A DNA stretch of 11,107 nucleotides, taken from the NCBI GenBank assembly GCA_003224195.1, contig QHYP01000139.1:9453-20559 (forward strand), in the 5' to 3' direction. This document shows positions 1 through 6,449 of this stretch, piece by piece. Origin of the DNA: Acidobacteriota bacterium (GTDB lineage: Bacteria; Acidobacteriota; Terriglobia; Acidiferrales; UBA7541). Positions within the stretch are counted from its first letter, which is position 1. The number at the start of each line of letters is the position of its first letter. The notes under the pieces are model-generated. The model worked only from the letters and a program-made list of their open reading frames with translations, was not told the DNA's origin and did no database searches. Made by a program: the position numbers and the translations under genes.

Positions 1-407
1 ATATCGAGCGCGTGAGTCCCGAGCCAAAGCAGGTGGCTGGCGATGCGCTGCAGCTCGGTCAGGATCGTGCGGATCACTCGGGCGCGCGGCGGGGCTTCGG
101 CGCCCAGCAGTTTCTCCACCGCCTCGCAATAGCCCAGCCCATTGCTCACCGCCGCAACGTAGTCCATGCGGTCCACATACGGCGCGAATTGCTGATAGGT
201 GCGATGTTCGGCGATTTTCTCGACGCCCCGGTGCAAATAGCCGATGATGCACTCGGAGCCGGTCACCCGTTCGCCGTCGAGCCGCAATTTCACGCGCAGG
301 ACTCCATGCGTGGACGGATGCTGCGGCCCCATATTGAGAATCAGCTCATCCGCGCCGAGCAGCGTCGCTTGCACGTTCGGCATACCGGTTTTGACCGTCT
401 CCGCCAC
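1..407 (-). CDS. nuoD: NADH-quinone oxidoreductase subunit D, N-terminal part (runs off left edge)
   Basis: This is the 49 kDa subunit of respiratory complex I. It sits in the peripheral arm and, with NuoB, forms the quinone-binding cavity. The minus strand reads 135 codons with the family's opening signature LNMGPQHPSTHGVLRVKLRLDG at about residues 24-45, followed by GYLHRGVEKIAE, the segment YVDRMDYVAA, and ERI-type helix residues LTELQRIASHLLWLG near the cut edge. About two thirds of the protein lies outside the window. I chose the GTG at 407 because a purine-rich GAGGAAGGAAAGGA lies just upstream; an in-frame ATG at 383 is possible but has no clear ribosome binding site. The gene starts 42 nt after the nuoC stop, so the two are almost certainly cotranscribed. 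Identity is secure; the exact start is less so. Confidence 0.95.
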   Translation of the reverse strand, partial: MAETVKTGMPNVQATLLGADELILNMGPQHPSTHGVLRVKLRLDGERVTGSECIIGYLHRGVEKIAEHRTYQQFAPYVDRMDYVAAVSNGLGYCEAVEKLLGAEAPPRARVIRTILTELQRIASHLLWLGTHALD

Positions 408-449
408 TTTCCAGCTCGTCCTTTCCTTCCTCGAGTTCCTACACTTTCT

Positions 450-1163
450 CTATTGCCCGCTCTCAATCCCAAGATTTTCTTTCACCCACGCGGTGTCCTG
501 GGTCAAGATGTCGTAATCCTTGCGCAATGGATGGCCTTGCCATTCCTCCGGCAGCAGGATGCGCTTCAGGTCCGGATGCCCCCCGAATTCGATGCCAAAC
601 ATGTCATAGACTTCACGTTCGAGCCAGTTGGCGGTGGGCCAAACGATCGTCACGCTAGGCACGATCTCGCCGGCGGCGGCATGAACTTTGATCCGCAATC
701 GCGCGTTGTGCTCAAAGGAATACAAATTCAGCACGACGTCGAAGCGCTTCTCGCGCTTCGGCCAGTCCACCGCGGTCAAATCGCTCAGCAAGGTGTACTT
801 TTCTTCGTCGCGCGTGTAGAGCGCGATTTCCCGCAGTTGTTCACGGTCCACGACCAAGATTGCTTGCTTGCGGTCCTCCACCGCTTCGCGAATGGTCTCG
901 CCAAACCGCGCGCGGTAGCGTTTCGCAAGGTCGTTATCGAGCGGCGCCGGCCCGATTGGAGGCGCCTTGGGTGGAGGTGGAGTTGCCGGTTTCGGCGGGA
1001 TGGCCGCCGCGGGAGCGGCCGGGGCGGATGGCTTCGCAGGCGCTGGCGGCTTCGGCTCGGCAGGGGAAACAGAAGAGGGCGGCGCTGGGGAAGCACCGGG
1101 AGCCGCGGGCTTTTCGCCCGCGGGGACCTCAGGCGGTTGCTGTTCCTTGGGCTCTTCAGCCAT
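450..1163 (-). CDS. nuoC: NADH-quinone oxidoreductase subunit C with Pro/Ala-rich N-terminal extension
   Basis: This is the 30 kDa subunit of complex I, part of the hydrophilic arm next to NuoD. The 237-residue protein has two parts. Residues 2-75 are low-complexity and dominated by Pro, Ala, Lys and Glu. Residues about 76-237 are the conserved 30 kDa domain, with the family signature at 181-217 (EREVYDMFGIEFGGHPDL, then the RILLPEEWQGHPLRKDY block). The ATG at 1163 is preferred: AGAGG lies 2 nt upstream, although that spacing is tight. A GTG at 1190 would add nine residues (MCRGLRTEA) that overlap a likely leader hairpin. It is the first gene of the visible nuo transcript; upstream is a divergent padR rather than nuoB. 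The extension is unusual, since NuoC proteins usually begin close to the conserved domain. Identity is certain; the role of the extension is unknown. Confidence 0.96.
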   Translation of the reverse strand: MAEEPKEQQPPEVPAGEKPAAPGASPAPPSSVSPAEPKPPAPAKPSAPAAPAAAIPPKPATPPPPKAPPIGPAPLDNDLAKRYRARFGETIREAVEDRKQAILVVDREQLREIALYTRDEEKYTLLSDLTAVDWPKREKRFDVVLNLYSFEHNARLRIKVHAAAGEIVPSVTIVWPTANWLEREVYDMFGIEFGGHPDLKRILLPEEWQGHPLRKDYDILTQDTAWVKENLGIESGQ

Positions 1164-1171
1164 GGCCTCTG

Positions 1172-1189
1172 TGCGCAGACCTCTGCACA
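1172..1189 (-). repeat. Second, imperfect hairpin next to the nuoC start
   Basis: On the minus strand TGTGCAGA-GG-TCTGCGCA folds with one non-Watson-Crick pair (G:T in RNA). It ends only a few nucleotides before the AGAGG that would serve as ribosome binding site for the ATG at 1163. The position would allow an effect on translation initiation, but no function is shown. Confidence 0.35.
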
Positions 1190-1201
1190 CGACCGGCTTG
1201 T

Positions 1202-1218
1202 TGACCGCTTCGCGGTCA
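1202..1218 (-). repeat. Perfect hairpin in nuoC leader
   Basis: TGACCGC (1202-1208), TTC, GCGGTCA (1212-1218) form a perfect 7 bp stem with a 3 nt loop. It lies inside the predicted nuoC leader, about 40 nt before the start codon. No U-tract follows on either strand, so it is not a typical intrinsic terminator. Confidence 0.5.
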
Positions 1219-1251
1219 CACTCGAATCCTGACTCAACTCCTACCGCGCCG

Positions 1252-1281
1252 TTTCTAACACACGCGCGGAAAGATCGTCAA
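1252..1281 (-). promoter_or_regulatory. Candidate sigma-70-type promoter for nuoC
   Basis: On the minus strand TTGACG (1276-1281) and TAGAAA (1252-1257) are separated by 18 bp, matching the -35 and -10 consensus at 5/6 and 4/6. Transcription would start near 1245 and leave a leader of about 80 nt before the nuoC ATG. Found by eye only; the 18 bp spacer is slightly long. Confidence 0.45.
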
Positions 1282-1379
1282 TTCTAAAAGGAATGTGAGT
1301 GGCCCGCCAAGAGGCCGCTTCGGCGGAACCCCTTTCGCATGCGCGGGATTTGCAACCCCAGAGCCGAGGCACCTTCCTA

Positions 1380-1407
1380 TTGACATTCGATACGAAAGTG
1401 CTAGCCT
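1380..1407 (+). promoter_or_regulatory. Promoter of padR-ADOP operon with dyad operator candidate
   Basis: A perfect -35 TTGACA (1380-1385) is followed after 16 bp by TAGCCT (1402-1407), a weak -10 rescued by an extended TGC (1399-1401). Between them, ACATTCGATACGAAAGT (1383-1399) is a dyad: TTCG-ATA-CGAA at the core, plus an outer AC/GT pair, with one mismatched position. A repressor bound there would cover both promoter elements. Autorepression is the common behaviour of PadR regulators, so PadR from 1434 is the obvious candidate ligand. The leader would be about 20 nt. The assignment is inference from position and symmetry. Confidence 0.55.
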
Positions 1408-1433
1408 CCTGTTGCCTTTCTATAGGAGGACCT

Positions 1434-1766
1434 CTGTCTCCCCAACAAACCGATCTTCTCCAGGGCACGCTGGACATGCTCATTTTGAAAGCCCTGGCCC
1501 TTGGCCCGCTTCACGGCCTCGGCATTTCTCGTCGCATCGAGCAGGTGACACACGGCACCTTCCAAGTAAAGCCTGGTTCTCTGTTCCCCGCCCTCCATCG
1601 TCTCGAAAATGAAGGCCTTCTCGCCGGCTCCTGGGGCGAATCCGAGAACAATCGCCGTGCAAAGTATTACCGCCTCACGCGCGCCGGGGAAGCTCGATTG
1701 GCGGATGAGAAAGTGCGTTGGAGCCGCATTGCGCTCGCCATCACTCGCGCTCTGGAAGCGCATTGA
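1434..1766 (+). CDS. PadR-family transcriptional regulator of the acidobacterial ADOP-linked type
   Basis: A small winged-helix DNA-binding protein that pairs with ADOP permeases and probably represses the operon. The 110-residue reading begins SPQQTDLLQGTLDMLILKAL, the usual opening of this subgroup. It continues with HGLGISRRIEQV (helix 2-3 region, about 27-38), the recognition-helix segment VKPGSLFPALHRLENEG (45-61), and the beta-wing with SENNRRAKYYRLTRAG (70-85). I chose the CTG at 1434 because AGGAGG (1424-1429) sits 4 nt before it and the protein then has normal family length. The frame is open back to a GTG at 1299, but that start lies upstream of the promoter and gives an unrelated 45-residue leader. 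The stop overlaps the ribosome binding site of the next gene, so the two are coupled. Family assignment is strong; the non-ATG start is probable. Confidence 0.9.
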   Translation: MSPQQTDLLQGTLDMLILKALALGPLHGLGISRRIEQVTHGTFQVKPGSLFPALHRLENEGLLAGSWGESENNRRAKYYRLTRAGEARLADEKVRWSRIALAITRALEAH

Positions 1767-1775
1767 AGGAGCATC

Positions 1776-4424
1776 ATGTCCTTCTTCAAGCCCCTTCTCA
1801 GCCTCAAGCGCTATCTGCTTCGGAAGAAAACGGCCGAGCGCGATCTCGACGCGGAACTTCGCGCGCACCTCGACTTGCTGACCGAAGAAAAGCTTCGTGC
1901 GGGCTTTTCTTCTGAAGACGCGCACCGCGCGGCGCGCATTGAGCTTGGCGGCATCGAGCAGGTGAAGGAAGAAGTTCGCTCCGCCCGTCCTGGCTTCTGG
2001 CTCGAAATGCTTTGGCAAGACCTGCGCTTCGCCGCGCGCATGTTGCGCAAAAATTCCGGCTTCTCAGCAGTAGTTGTGTTGACTCTCGCGCTCGGGATTG
2101 GCGCCAATACAGCCGTTTTCAGCGTCGCCGACGTCATCTTTTTTCAGCCCGTGCCGTCCGTGAAGGAACCGGAGCGCCTGAAAGTTGTCCACGAGATTCT
2201 GCCGGATGGAAGTTGCTGCGCGATCCCGCCGAAGAGCTATCAGGAACTCAAGCTGGACAGGCAACTCTTCGTGCAAACCGCCGCGTACACATGGACCGAA
2301 GCGAGCCTCACCGGTGATCCGCTTCCCGAGCGGATTGAGGGAGCCAAAATCTCCGCAGAGTTTTTTCAAATGTTCGGAGCGCGATTCGCTCGCGGCCGCG
2401 ATTTTCTGCCGGAGGAATTTCAGCCTGGCCGGCCGGTAGCGATTCTCAGCTACGGCTTTTGGCAGACTCACTTCGGGGGAGATCAAAAGATTGTTGGACG
2501 CGCTTTGCGGCTGAACGACGCCCAAACGACGATTGTTGGCGTCACGGCAAGTGACTTCGACTTTCCTGCCGGAATGCAGTTCTGGATGCCGTTGGCGATG
2601 AGCGCAGAAGACTGGAATCGCACTTCGCCGGGACAGCTTCACATGCTCGGCATGCTGCCGCCCGACGGGACAGAGAGCCGCGCGCAGTCCGAAGCAACAG
2701 TGATCGCCGCGCGTCTGGAAGGGGAGTATCCGCCAACTGGCAGAAAATTGATCCTTCAACTGCTTTCCTTTCGCGTTCAGGTCAACGGGAACCTCACCCC
2801 CATTTTTACGATGACGCTCATGGGCGCAGCCGCGTTCTTTCTCCTGATCGCCTGTACGAACGTTGCGAACCTGCTGCTTGCCCGTGGTCTCGCGCGCCGG
2901 CGGGAGATCACGCTGCGCGCGGCGCTGGGGGCGCGTCCGGGGCGCGTCATGCGTCAATTGCTCACGGAGATCGTGCTGTTGGCCGTGCTCGGCGCGCTGC
3001 TCGGATTACTTTTCGCGAAGATGGGTCTCGTGCTGCTCGCGTCGGGCATGCCCGCCGAGACGGCGCGGCAGATCGCCGGCTGGAGCCGGATGGGACTGGA
3101 CCAGCGTTCCCTCCTGTTCGGATCTTCGGTCACGCTGCTTGTCGCACTTTTATGCGGCGTGGTTCCCGCCATCCAAAGCGCCCGCCCGAAGCTGAGCGAA
3201 TGCTTGAAAGCGGGCGGGGCCACTTCTTCTTCCGAGCTTGGTTCGCGGAAACTTCGCAGCGCCTTTGTCTGCGCACAGATCGCGCTCGCGCTCGTACTGC
3301 TCGTGGGAGGCGGGCTCATGGTCAAAGGATTCGCGAACATGCTGGGCGATGCCCGGAGTTTCGAGCCGAAGACGCTTCTCACCGTGCACGTTGACCTCAG
3401 GGGACCGCGGTACGAGGATGCGCAACGACGCAGAGCGTTCTTCGCGCAGGCGCTGCAGCGGCTCTCCGCGATGCCGGGAGTCATCTCGGCAAGCCTCTTC
3501 ACCACGCCACCGTTGAGCAATAACGATACCATCTGGTGCGATTTCAGCATCAGCGGCCAACCAACTCGGGAGCACGAGCACCACACAGTCCTGCAAAATG
3601 TCAGCCCAAATTTTTTCCAGACGATGCATCTGGCACTTCGAGAAGGGAGGGAGCTCACTGACGGCGACTCCGAATCTTCGATGCCCGTTGCCGTCGTCAG
3701 CGAAAAATTGGCCCGGCTCTATTGGCCGGGCAAGCATTCCGTTGGCGAGCACATAAAACTCGGCTTGCCGGATTCCAAACAGCCGTGGCTGACGATAGCG
3801 GGGGTCGTCAGCGACGTGGAATACGATTGGACCGATAACGCCCCGGAAAAGGCGATCTATGTTCCGTATCGCCAAGCTCCGCCCACTTTCACCTACATCG
3901 CCCTGCGCACAACCGGCGATCCGCGCGGCCTGACTGATGCGGTGCGTCACCAACTGGCTGGTCTAGATCCCGCCCTTATCGTGTCCGATGCGCGGACGCT
4001 CGAGCGCCTGCTCTTTGGTTCGCTCGGCGGGCCGCTGGAAATAGGCGGAATGATGGCCACGCTTGGCTTCATTGGCTTGTGCGTTGCGACCGTGGGCGTT
4101 TACGGCGTGATGGCCTACGTCGTTAGCCAACGCACGCAGGAGATCGGAATTCGCATGGTATTGGGGGCCAGCCGCACCGCCATTTTGAGGCACATGCTGG
4201 CGCACGGAACCTGGCTCGCGCTGATCGGCACCGGCATCGGCCTTGCTGGCGCTGTTCTTCTCACGCGGCTCGTTTCGGGCTTCTTCTATGGAGTCCAACC
4301 GACGGACGCCGCTACCTTCGTGACGATGTCGCTGTTGCTGACGGTTGCCGCGCTCGTCGCTTGCTACATTCCTGCGCGGCGCGCCACACGCGTTGACCCC
4401 ATGGTGGCCTTGCGGTATGAATAG
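1776..4424 (+). CDS. ADOP: duplicated MacB/FtsX-type permease without ATPase
   Basis: An 882-residue inner-membrane protein of the acidobacterial duplicated orphan permease family; transport or mechanotransmission substrates are unknown. Order of parts: a charged prefix domain (about 10-70, with AERDLDAELRAHLDLLTEE), then a first transmembrane helix (about 95-118) opening a MacB-like periplasmic domain. The first FtsX core follows (TM at about 346-372, 398-422 and 442-466, with the cytoplasmic loop LRAALGARPGRVMRQLLTE). The whole pattern then repeats: TM at about 495-517, a second periplasmic domain, and a second FtsX core (755-882, with the matching loop IGIRMVLGASRTAILRHML). The protein ends in PARRATRVDPMVALRYE, the typical MacB/ADOP tail. 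The ATG follows GAAGGAG (1765-1771) that overlaps the padR stop. No ABC ATPase is nearby, as is usual for this family. Length and both halves look intact. Confidence 0.95.
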   Translation: MSFFKPLLSLKRYLLRKKTAERDLDAELRAHLDLLTEEKLRAGFSSEDAHRAARIELGGIEQVKEEVRSARPGFWLEMLWQDLRFAARMLRKNSGFSAVVVLTLALGIGANTAVFSVADVIFFQPVPSVKEPERLKVVHEILPDGSCCAIPPKSYQELKLDRQLFVQTAAYTWTEASLTGDPLPERIEGAKISAEFFQMFGARFARGRDFLPEEFQPGRPVAILSYGFWQTHFGGDQKIVGRALRLNDAQTTIVGVTASDFDFPAGMQFWMPLAMSAEDWNRTSPGQLHMLGMLPPDGTESRAQSEATVIAARLEGEYPPTGRKLILQLLSFRVQVNGNLTPIFTMTLMGAAAFFLLIACTNVANLLLARGLARRREITLRAALGARPGRVMRQLLTEIVLLAVLGALLGLLFAKMGLVLLASGMPAETARQIAGWSRMGLDQRSLLFGSSVTLLVALLCGVVPAIQSARPKLSECLKAGGATSSSELGSRKLRSAFVCAQIALALVLLVGGGLMVKGFANMLGDARSFEPKTLLTVHVDLRGPRYEDAQRRRAFFAQALQRLSAMPGVISASLFTTPPLSNNDTIWCDFSISGQPTREHEHHTVLQNVSPNFFQTMHLALREGRELTDGDSESSMPVAVVSEKLARLYWPGKHSVGEHIKLGLPDSKQPWLTIAGVVSDVEYDWTDNAPEKAIYVPYRQAPPTFTYIALRTTGDPRGLTDAVRHQLAGLDPALIVSDARTLERLLFGSLGGPLEIGGMMATLGFIGLCVATVGVYGVMAYVVSQRTQEIGIRMVLGASRTAILRHMLAHGTWLALIGTGIGLAGAVLLTRLVSGFFYGVQPTDAATFVTMSLLLTVAALVACYIPARRATRVDPMVALRYE

Positions 4425-4441
4425 ACCAGGATTCGCCGCCC

Positions 4442-5203
4442 TTGCAACCCTCGCCGGAACCCGCCCAACCGCACAACTTCGGCTACGCCTGGATCGCGCT
4501 TTGCTTCGCGTTTGTCGCTCACGTCATCGACGAAGCCACCACCGGCTTTCTCCCCGTGTATAACGCGACGGTGCGCGCTCTTCGCGCAGAATATTTCTGG
4601 TATCCGATGCCCACTTTTGAGTTTCGCGAATGGCTCACAGGGTTGATCGTGGCTAATCTCGTCCTGCTTCTGCTCGCTCCATTTGCTTTCCGAAATGCGC
4701 GGTGGCTTCGGCCCGTCGCATACGTCTACGCCGTCATCATGATCCTCAATGCTTTGGGCCACACCCTCGCCACCATCTTTGGCCGCACTGTCGCCACAAT
4801 TCATTTTCCCCGCCCCGCCCCGGGTTTTTATTCTTCACCCTTGCTTCTCGCCGGGTCGATCTGGCTTCTTGTTGCTCTGCACTCTTCCCGCCAAGGGCCG
4901 GCGCGCGGTTTGTCTCGTATCTCTTCTTCAGGGCCTCTCGTCGTGGTTCGGCGGCGCGTTCGCCTACCCCATTCTCACCTCGCTAGGCTTCGCCGCCTTC
5001 TTCACCAGGCTCGAGGCTACACGGGTGCCACTCATTGTCTTCCGCATGAGCGTCACAGAACCACTGGCCGCACTTGGAGCAGTGCACGGTCGCGGGAAAG
5101 TCGCAAGGCTCGTCGTTACGTGAGATTCCCTGGCAGGCGCGCTCGCGGCCCTGGAATTCTCCGTCGCCCTCATTCATGGGTCCACTCTCCAATGCCATTT
5201 TAG
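4442..5203 (+). CDS. HXXEE-like small integral membrane protein; C-terminal end uncertain
   Basis: The first 150 or so codons look real. They show hydrophobic segments at about 15-35, 68-84, 90-112 and 132-146, an H-x-x-D-E in the first segment (HVIDEATTGF), the loop YFWYPMPTFEFREWLTGLI, a second histidine motif LGHTLATIFG, and FPRPAPGFYSSPLLL before the last helix. This resembles bacterial HXXEE-domain membrane proteins, whose function is unknown. The start is TTG at 4442 with AGGA 10 nt upstream; no other in-frame start precedes it after a stop at 4418. After about 4900 the frame becomes Arg/Ser-rich and non-membrane, then runs antisense through the Cys-rich gene at 4983-5177, so that tail is very probably not genuine. 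A small indel near 4890-4930 that removed the true stop would explain it. The gene follows the permease stop by 17 nt and may share its transcript. Confidence 0.6.
   Translation: MQPSPEPAQPHNFGYAWIALCFAFVAHVIDEATTGFLPVYNATVRALRAEYFWYPMPTFEFREWLTGLIVANLVLLLLAPFAFRNARWLRPVAYVYAVIMILNALGHTLATIFGRTVATIHFPRPAPGFYSSPLLLAGSIWLLVALHSSRQGPARGLSRISSSGPLVVVRRRVRLPHSHLARLRRLLHQARGYTGATHCLPHERHRTTGRTWSSARSRESRKARRYVRFPGRRARGPGILRRPHSWVHSPMPF
4983..5177 (-). CDS. Small Cys/His-rich zinc-ribbon-like protein
   Basis: A 64-residue acidic protein. Its core holds six cysteines and two histidines in zinc-finger-like spacing: C-x(9)-C-x(7)-C-x(2)-C-x(4)-C-x(2)-H-x(6)-H-x-C, within ACQGISRNDEPC, HCSKCGQWFCDAHAEDNEWH and PC. 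It ends in an acidic EPGEEGGEA tail. The CxxC and C-x(2)-H pairs suggest one or two zinc sites, perhaps a small B-box-like or protein-binding finger; I do not recognise a named family. I chose the ATG at 5177 because GGAGAG (5185-5190) lies 7 nt upstream. An in-frame ATG at 5198 would add seven residues but lacks a ribosome binding site. The gene overlaps, antisense, the dubious tail of the membrane protein gene; the ordered Cys/His pattern makes this strand the more credible one. Confidence 0.7.
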   Translation of the reverse strand: MNEGDGEFQGRERACQGISRNDEPCDFPATVHCSKCGQWFCDAHAEDNEWHPCSLEPGEEGGEA

Positions 5204-5282
5204 CCCCGCGCGGCTGAGAAGCGTTACTTTCTGTTTGCGGTGGTTCTGGTAGAGTGTGGTCGGCAAAATCCGGAGGAATTTT

Positions 5283-6407
5283 ATGAAGCTCTCTCCTCTC
5301 TGGCTCGTCGCATCATTCTTCCTCACCCTTGTTCCCGATTCCATCGGGCAAGCTCAGCTGGGCGAAAAGCCATCGGCCGCGCCGCTGCGCATCGGCATCG
5401 CCGGCCTCGTCCACGGGCACGCGGACGGATTTTTCGCACGATCGCTGCATCGACCGGAAATCCAAATCGTCGGGATCGCCGAGTCCGACCGGAAACTTGC
5501 CTCGCGTTACGCGGATCGTTACGGAATTGACCGGAGTCTATTCTTCGCGGACCTCGAAGAAATGCTCGCGCGCGTGCATCCCGAGGCCGTGCTCGTTTAC
5601 ACCAATACCTCCGACCATCGCAAAGCCGTGGAAATCTGCGCGCGCCACGCCGTTCACGTGATGATGGAGAAGCCTCTGGCCGTGAGTCTCGACGATGCGC
5701 GCGCGATCGAAAAGGCCGCGCAGAGTGGGAAGATCCGCGTTCTCGTGAATTACGAAACTTCGTGGTACCGCAGCAATCACGCGGCCTACGACCTCGTGCA
5801 GCAGAAAGCGATTGGGGAAATCCGCAAAGTTGTCATTCACGACGGCCACCGCGGCCCCAAAGAGATCGGAGTAAGCCCTGAGTTCCTCGCTTGGCTTACC
5901 GATCCCAAACTCAACGGCGCCGGGGCGCTGTTTGACTTTGGCTGCTACGGCGCCGACCTGGTGACATGGTTAATGGACGGCAAGCGGCCGGAGACAGTCA
6001 CCGCCGTGACGCAGCGGATCAAGCCGGATGTGTATCCGCACGTAGATGATGAAGCAACGATTATTCTGACCTATCCGAAGGCCCAGGCCATTCTGCAAGC
6101 CTCCTGGAATTGGCCATTCGACCGCAAGGATATGGAAGTGTACGGGCAAACCGGCTACGTCATCACGGTGAGACGTGACGAGATTCGCGTGCGGCGCGAA
6201 GGGGGTCAGGAAGAACAAATGGCCGGCAAGCCGATCCCGGCTCCCTACGACGATTCGGTAACATATTTTCGGGCGGTCGTGCGAGGCGAAATCCAACCTG
6301 AGCGCCTCTCATCTCTCGAAACCAATCTCATCGTAACGGAAATCCTGGATGCCGCGCGGCAATCGGCCGCTTCCGGCAAAACCGTCCGACTGCCAACCCC
6401 ACAGTGA
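5283..6407 (+). CDS. Exported Gfo/Idh/MocA-family oxidoreductase
   Basis: A 374-residue member of the glucose-fructose oxidoreductase/inositol dehydrogenase/MocA superfamily, which uses NAD(P) to oxidise or reduce sugars and related polyols. Residues 1-24 form a Sec-type signal peptide (MKLSPLWLVASFFLTLV, probable cut after GQA), placing the mature enzyme outside the cytoplasm. The Rossmann domain starts at 36 with RIGIAGLVHGH, where the third glycine of the usual GxGxxG is replaced. EKP at 129-131 carries the conserved lysine near the nicotinamide. The C-terminal sheet domain includes GALFDFGCYGAD (214-225), similar to the D-x-G-x-Y pattern of GFOR-like enzymes. GGAGGA (5272-5277) lies 5 nt before the ATG, which fixes the start; the frame itself is open from 5256. 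A weak extended -10, TGG-TAGAGT (5247-5255), may drive it. The substrate cannot be deduced. Confidence 0.9.
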   Translation: MKLSPLWLVASFFLTLVPDSIGQAQLGEKPSAAPLRIGIAGLVHGHADGFFARSLHRPEIQIVGIAESDRKLASRYADRYGIDRSLFFADLEEMLARVHPEAVLVYTNTSDHRKAVEICARHAVHVMMEKPLAVSLDDARAIEKAAQSGKIRVLVNYETSWYRSNHAAYDLVQQKAIGEIRKVVIHDGHRGPKEIGVSPEFLAWLTDPKLNGAGALFDFGCYGADLVTWLMDGKRPETVTAVTQRIKPDVYPHVDDEATIILTYPKAQAILQASWNWPFDRKDMEVYGQTGYVITVRRDEIRVRREGGQEEQMAGKPIPAPYDDSVTYFRAVVRGEIQPERLSSLETNLIVTEILDAARQSAASGKTVRLPTPQ

Positions 6408-6449
6408 ACGGCAGAAATTGGCCGTCTCGCTCTTGCGTTCTTCGAGCGG

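Noticed and set aside
12..1232. A 406-codon plus-strand frame antisense to nuoC and nuoD
   Set aside because: His/Arg-rich composition typical of an antisense shadow; the minus strand encodes unmistakable NuoC and NuoD.
2064..2957. Long minus-strand frames inside the ADOP permease gene (also 2954-3658 and 3150-3953)
   Set aside because: No recognisable motif or ribosome binding site; the plus-strand permease is continuous over the whole region.
4749..5123. Hydrophobic plus-strand frame (segment SSWFGGAFAYPILTSLGFAAFF) that could be a frameshifted continuation of the membrane protein
   Set aside because: From 4983 on it is the direct antisense of the Glu/Gly-rich tail of the Cys-rich gene, which explains much of its hydrophobicity. 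Too little upstream remains to support a frameshifted helix.
6406..6425. Possible terminator hairpin (ACGGC ... GCCGT) after the oxidoreductase gene
   Set aside because: Only a 5 bp stem with a long loop and no U-tract; too weak to call.
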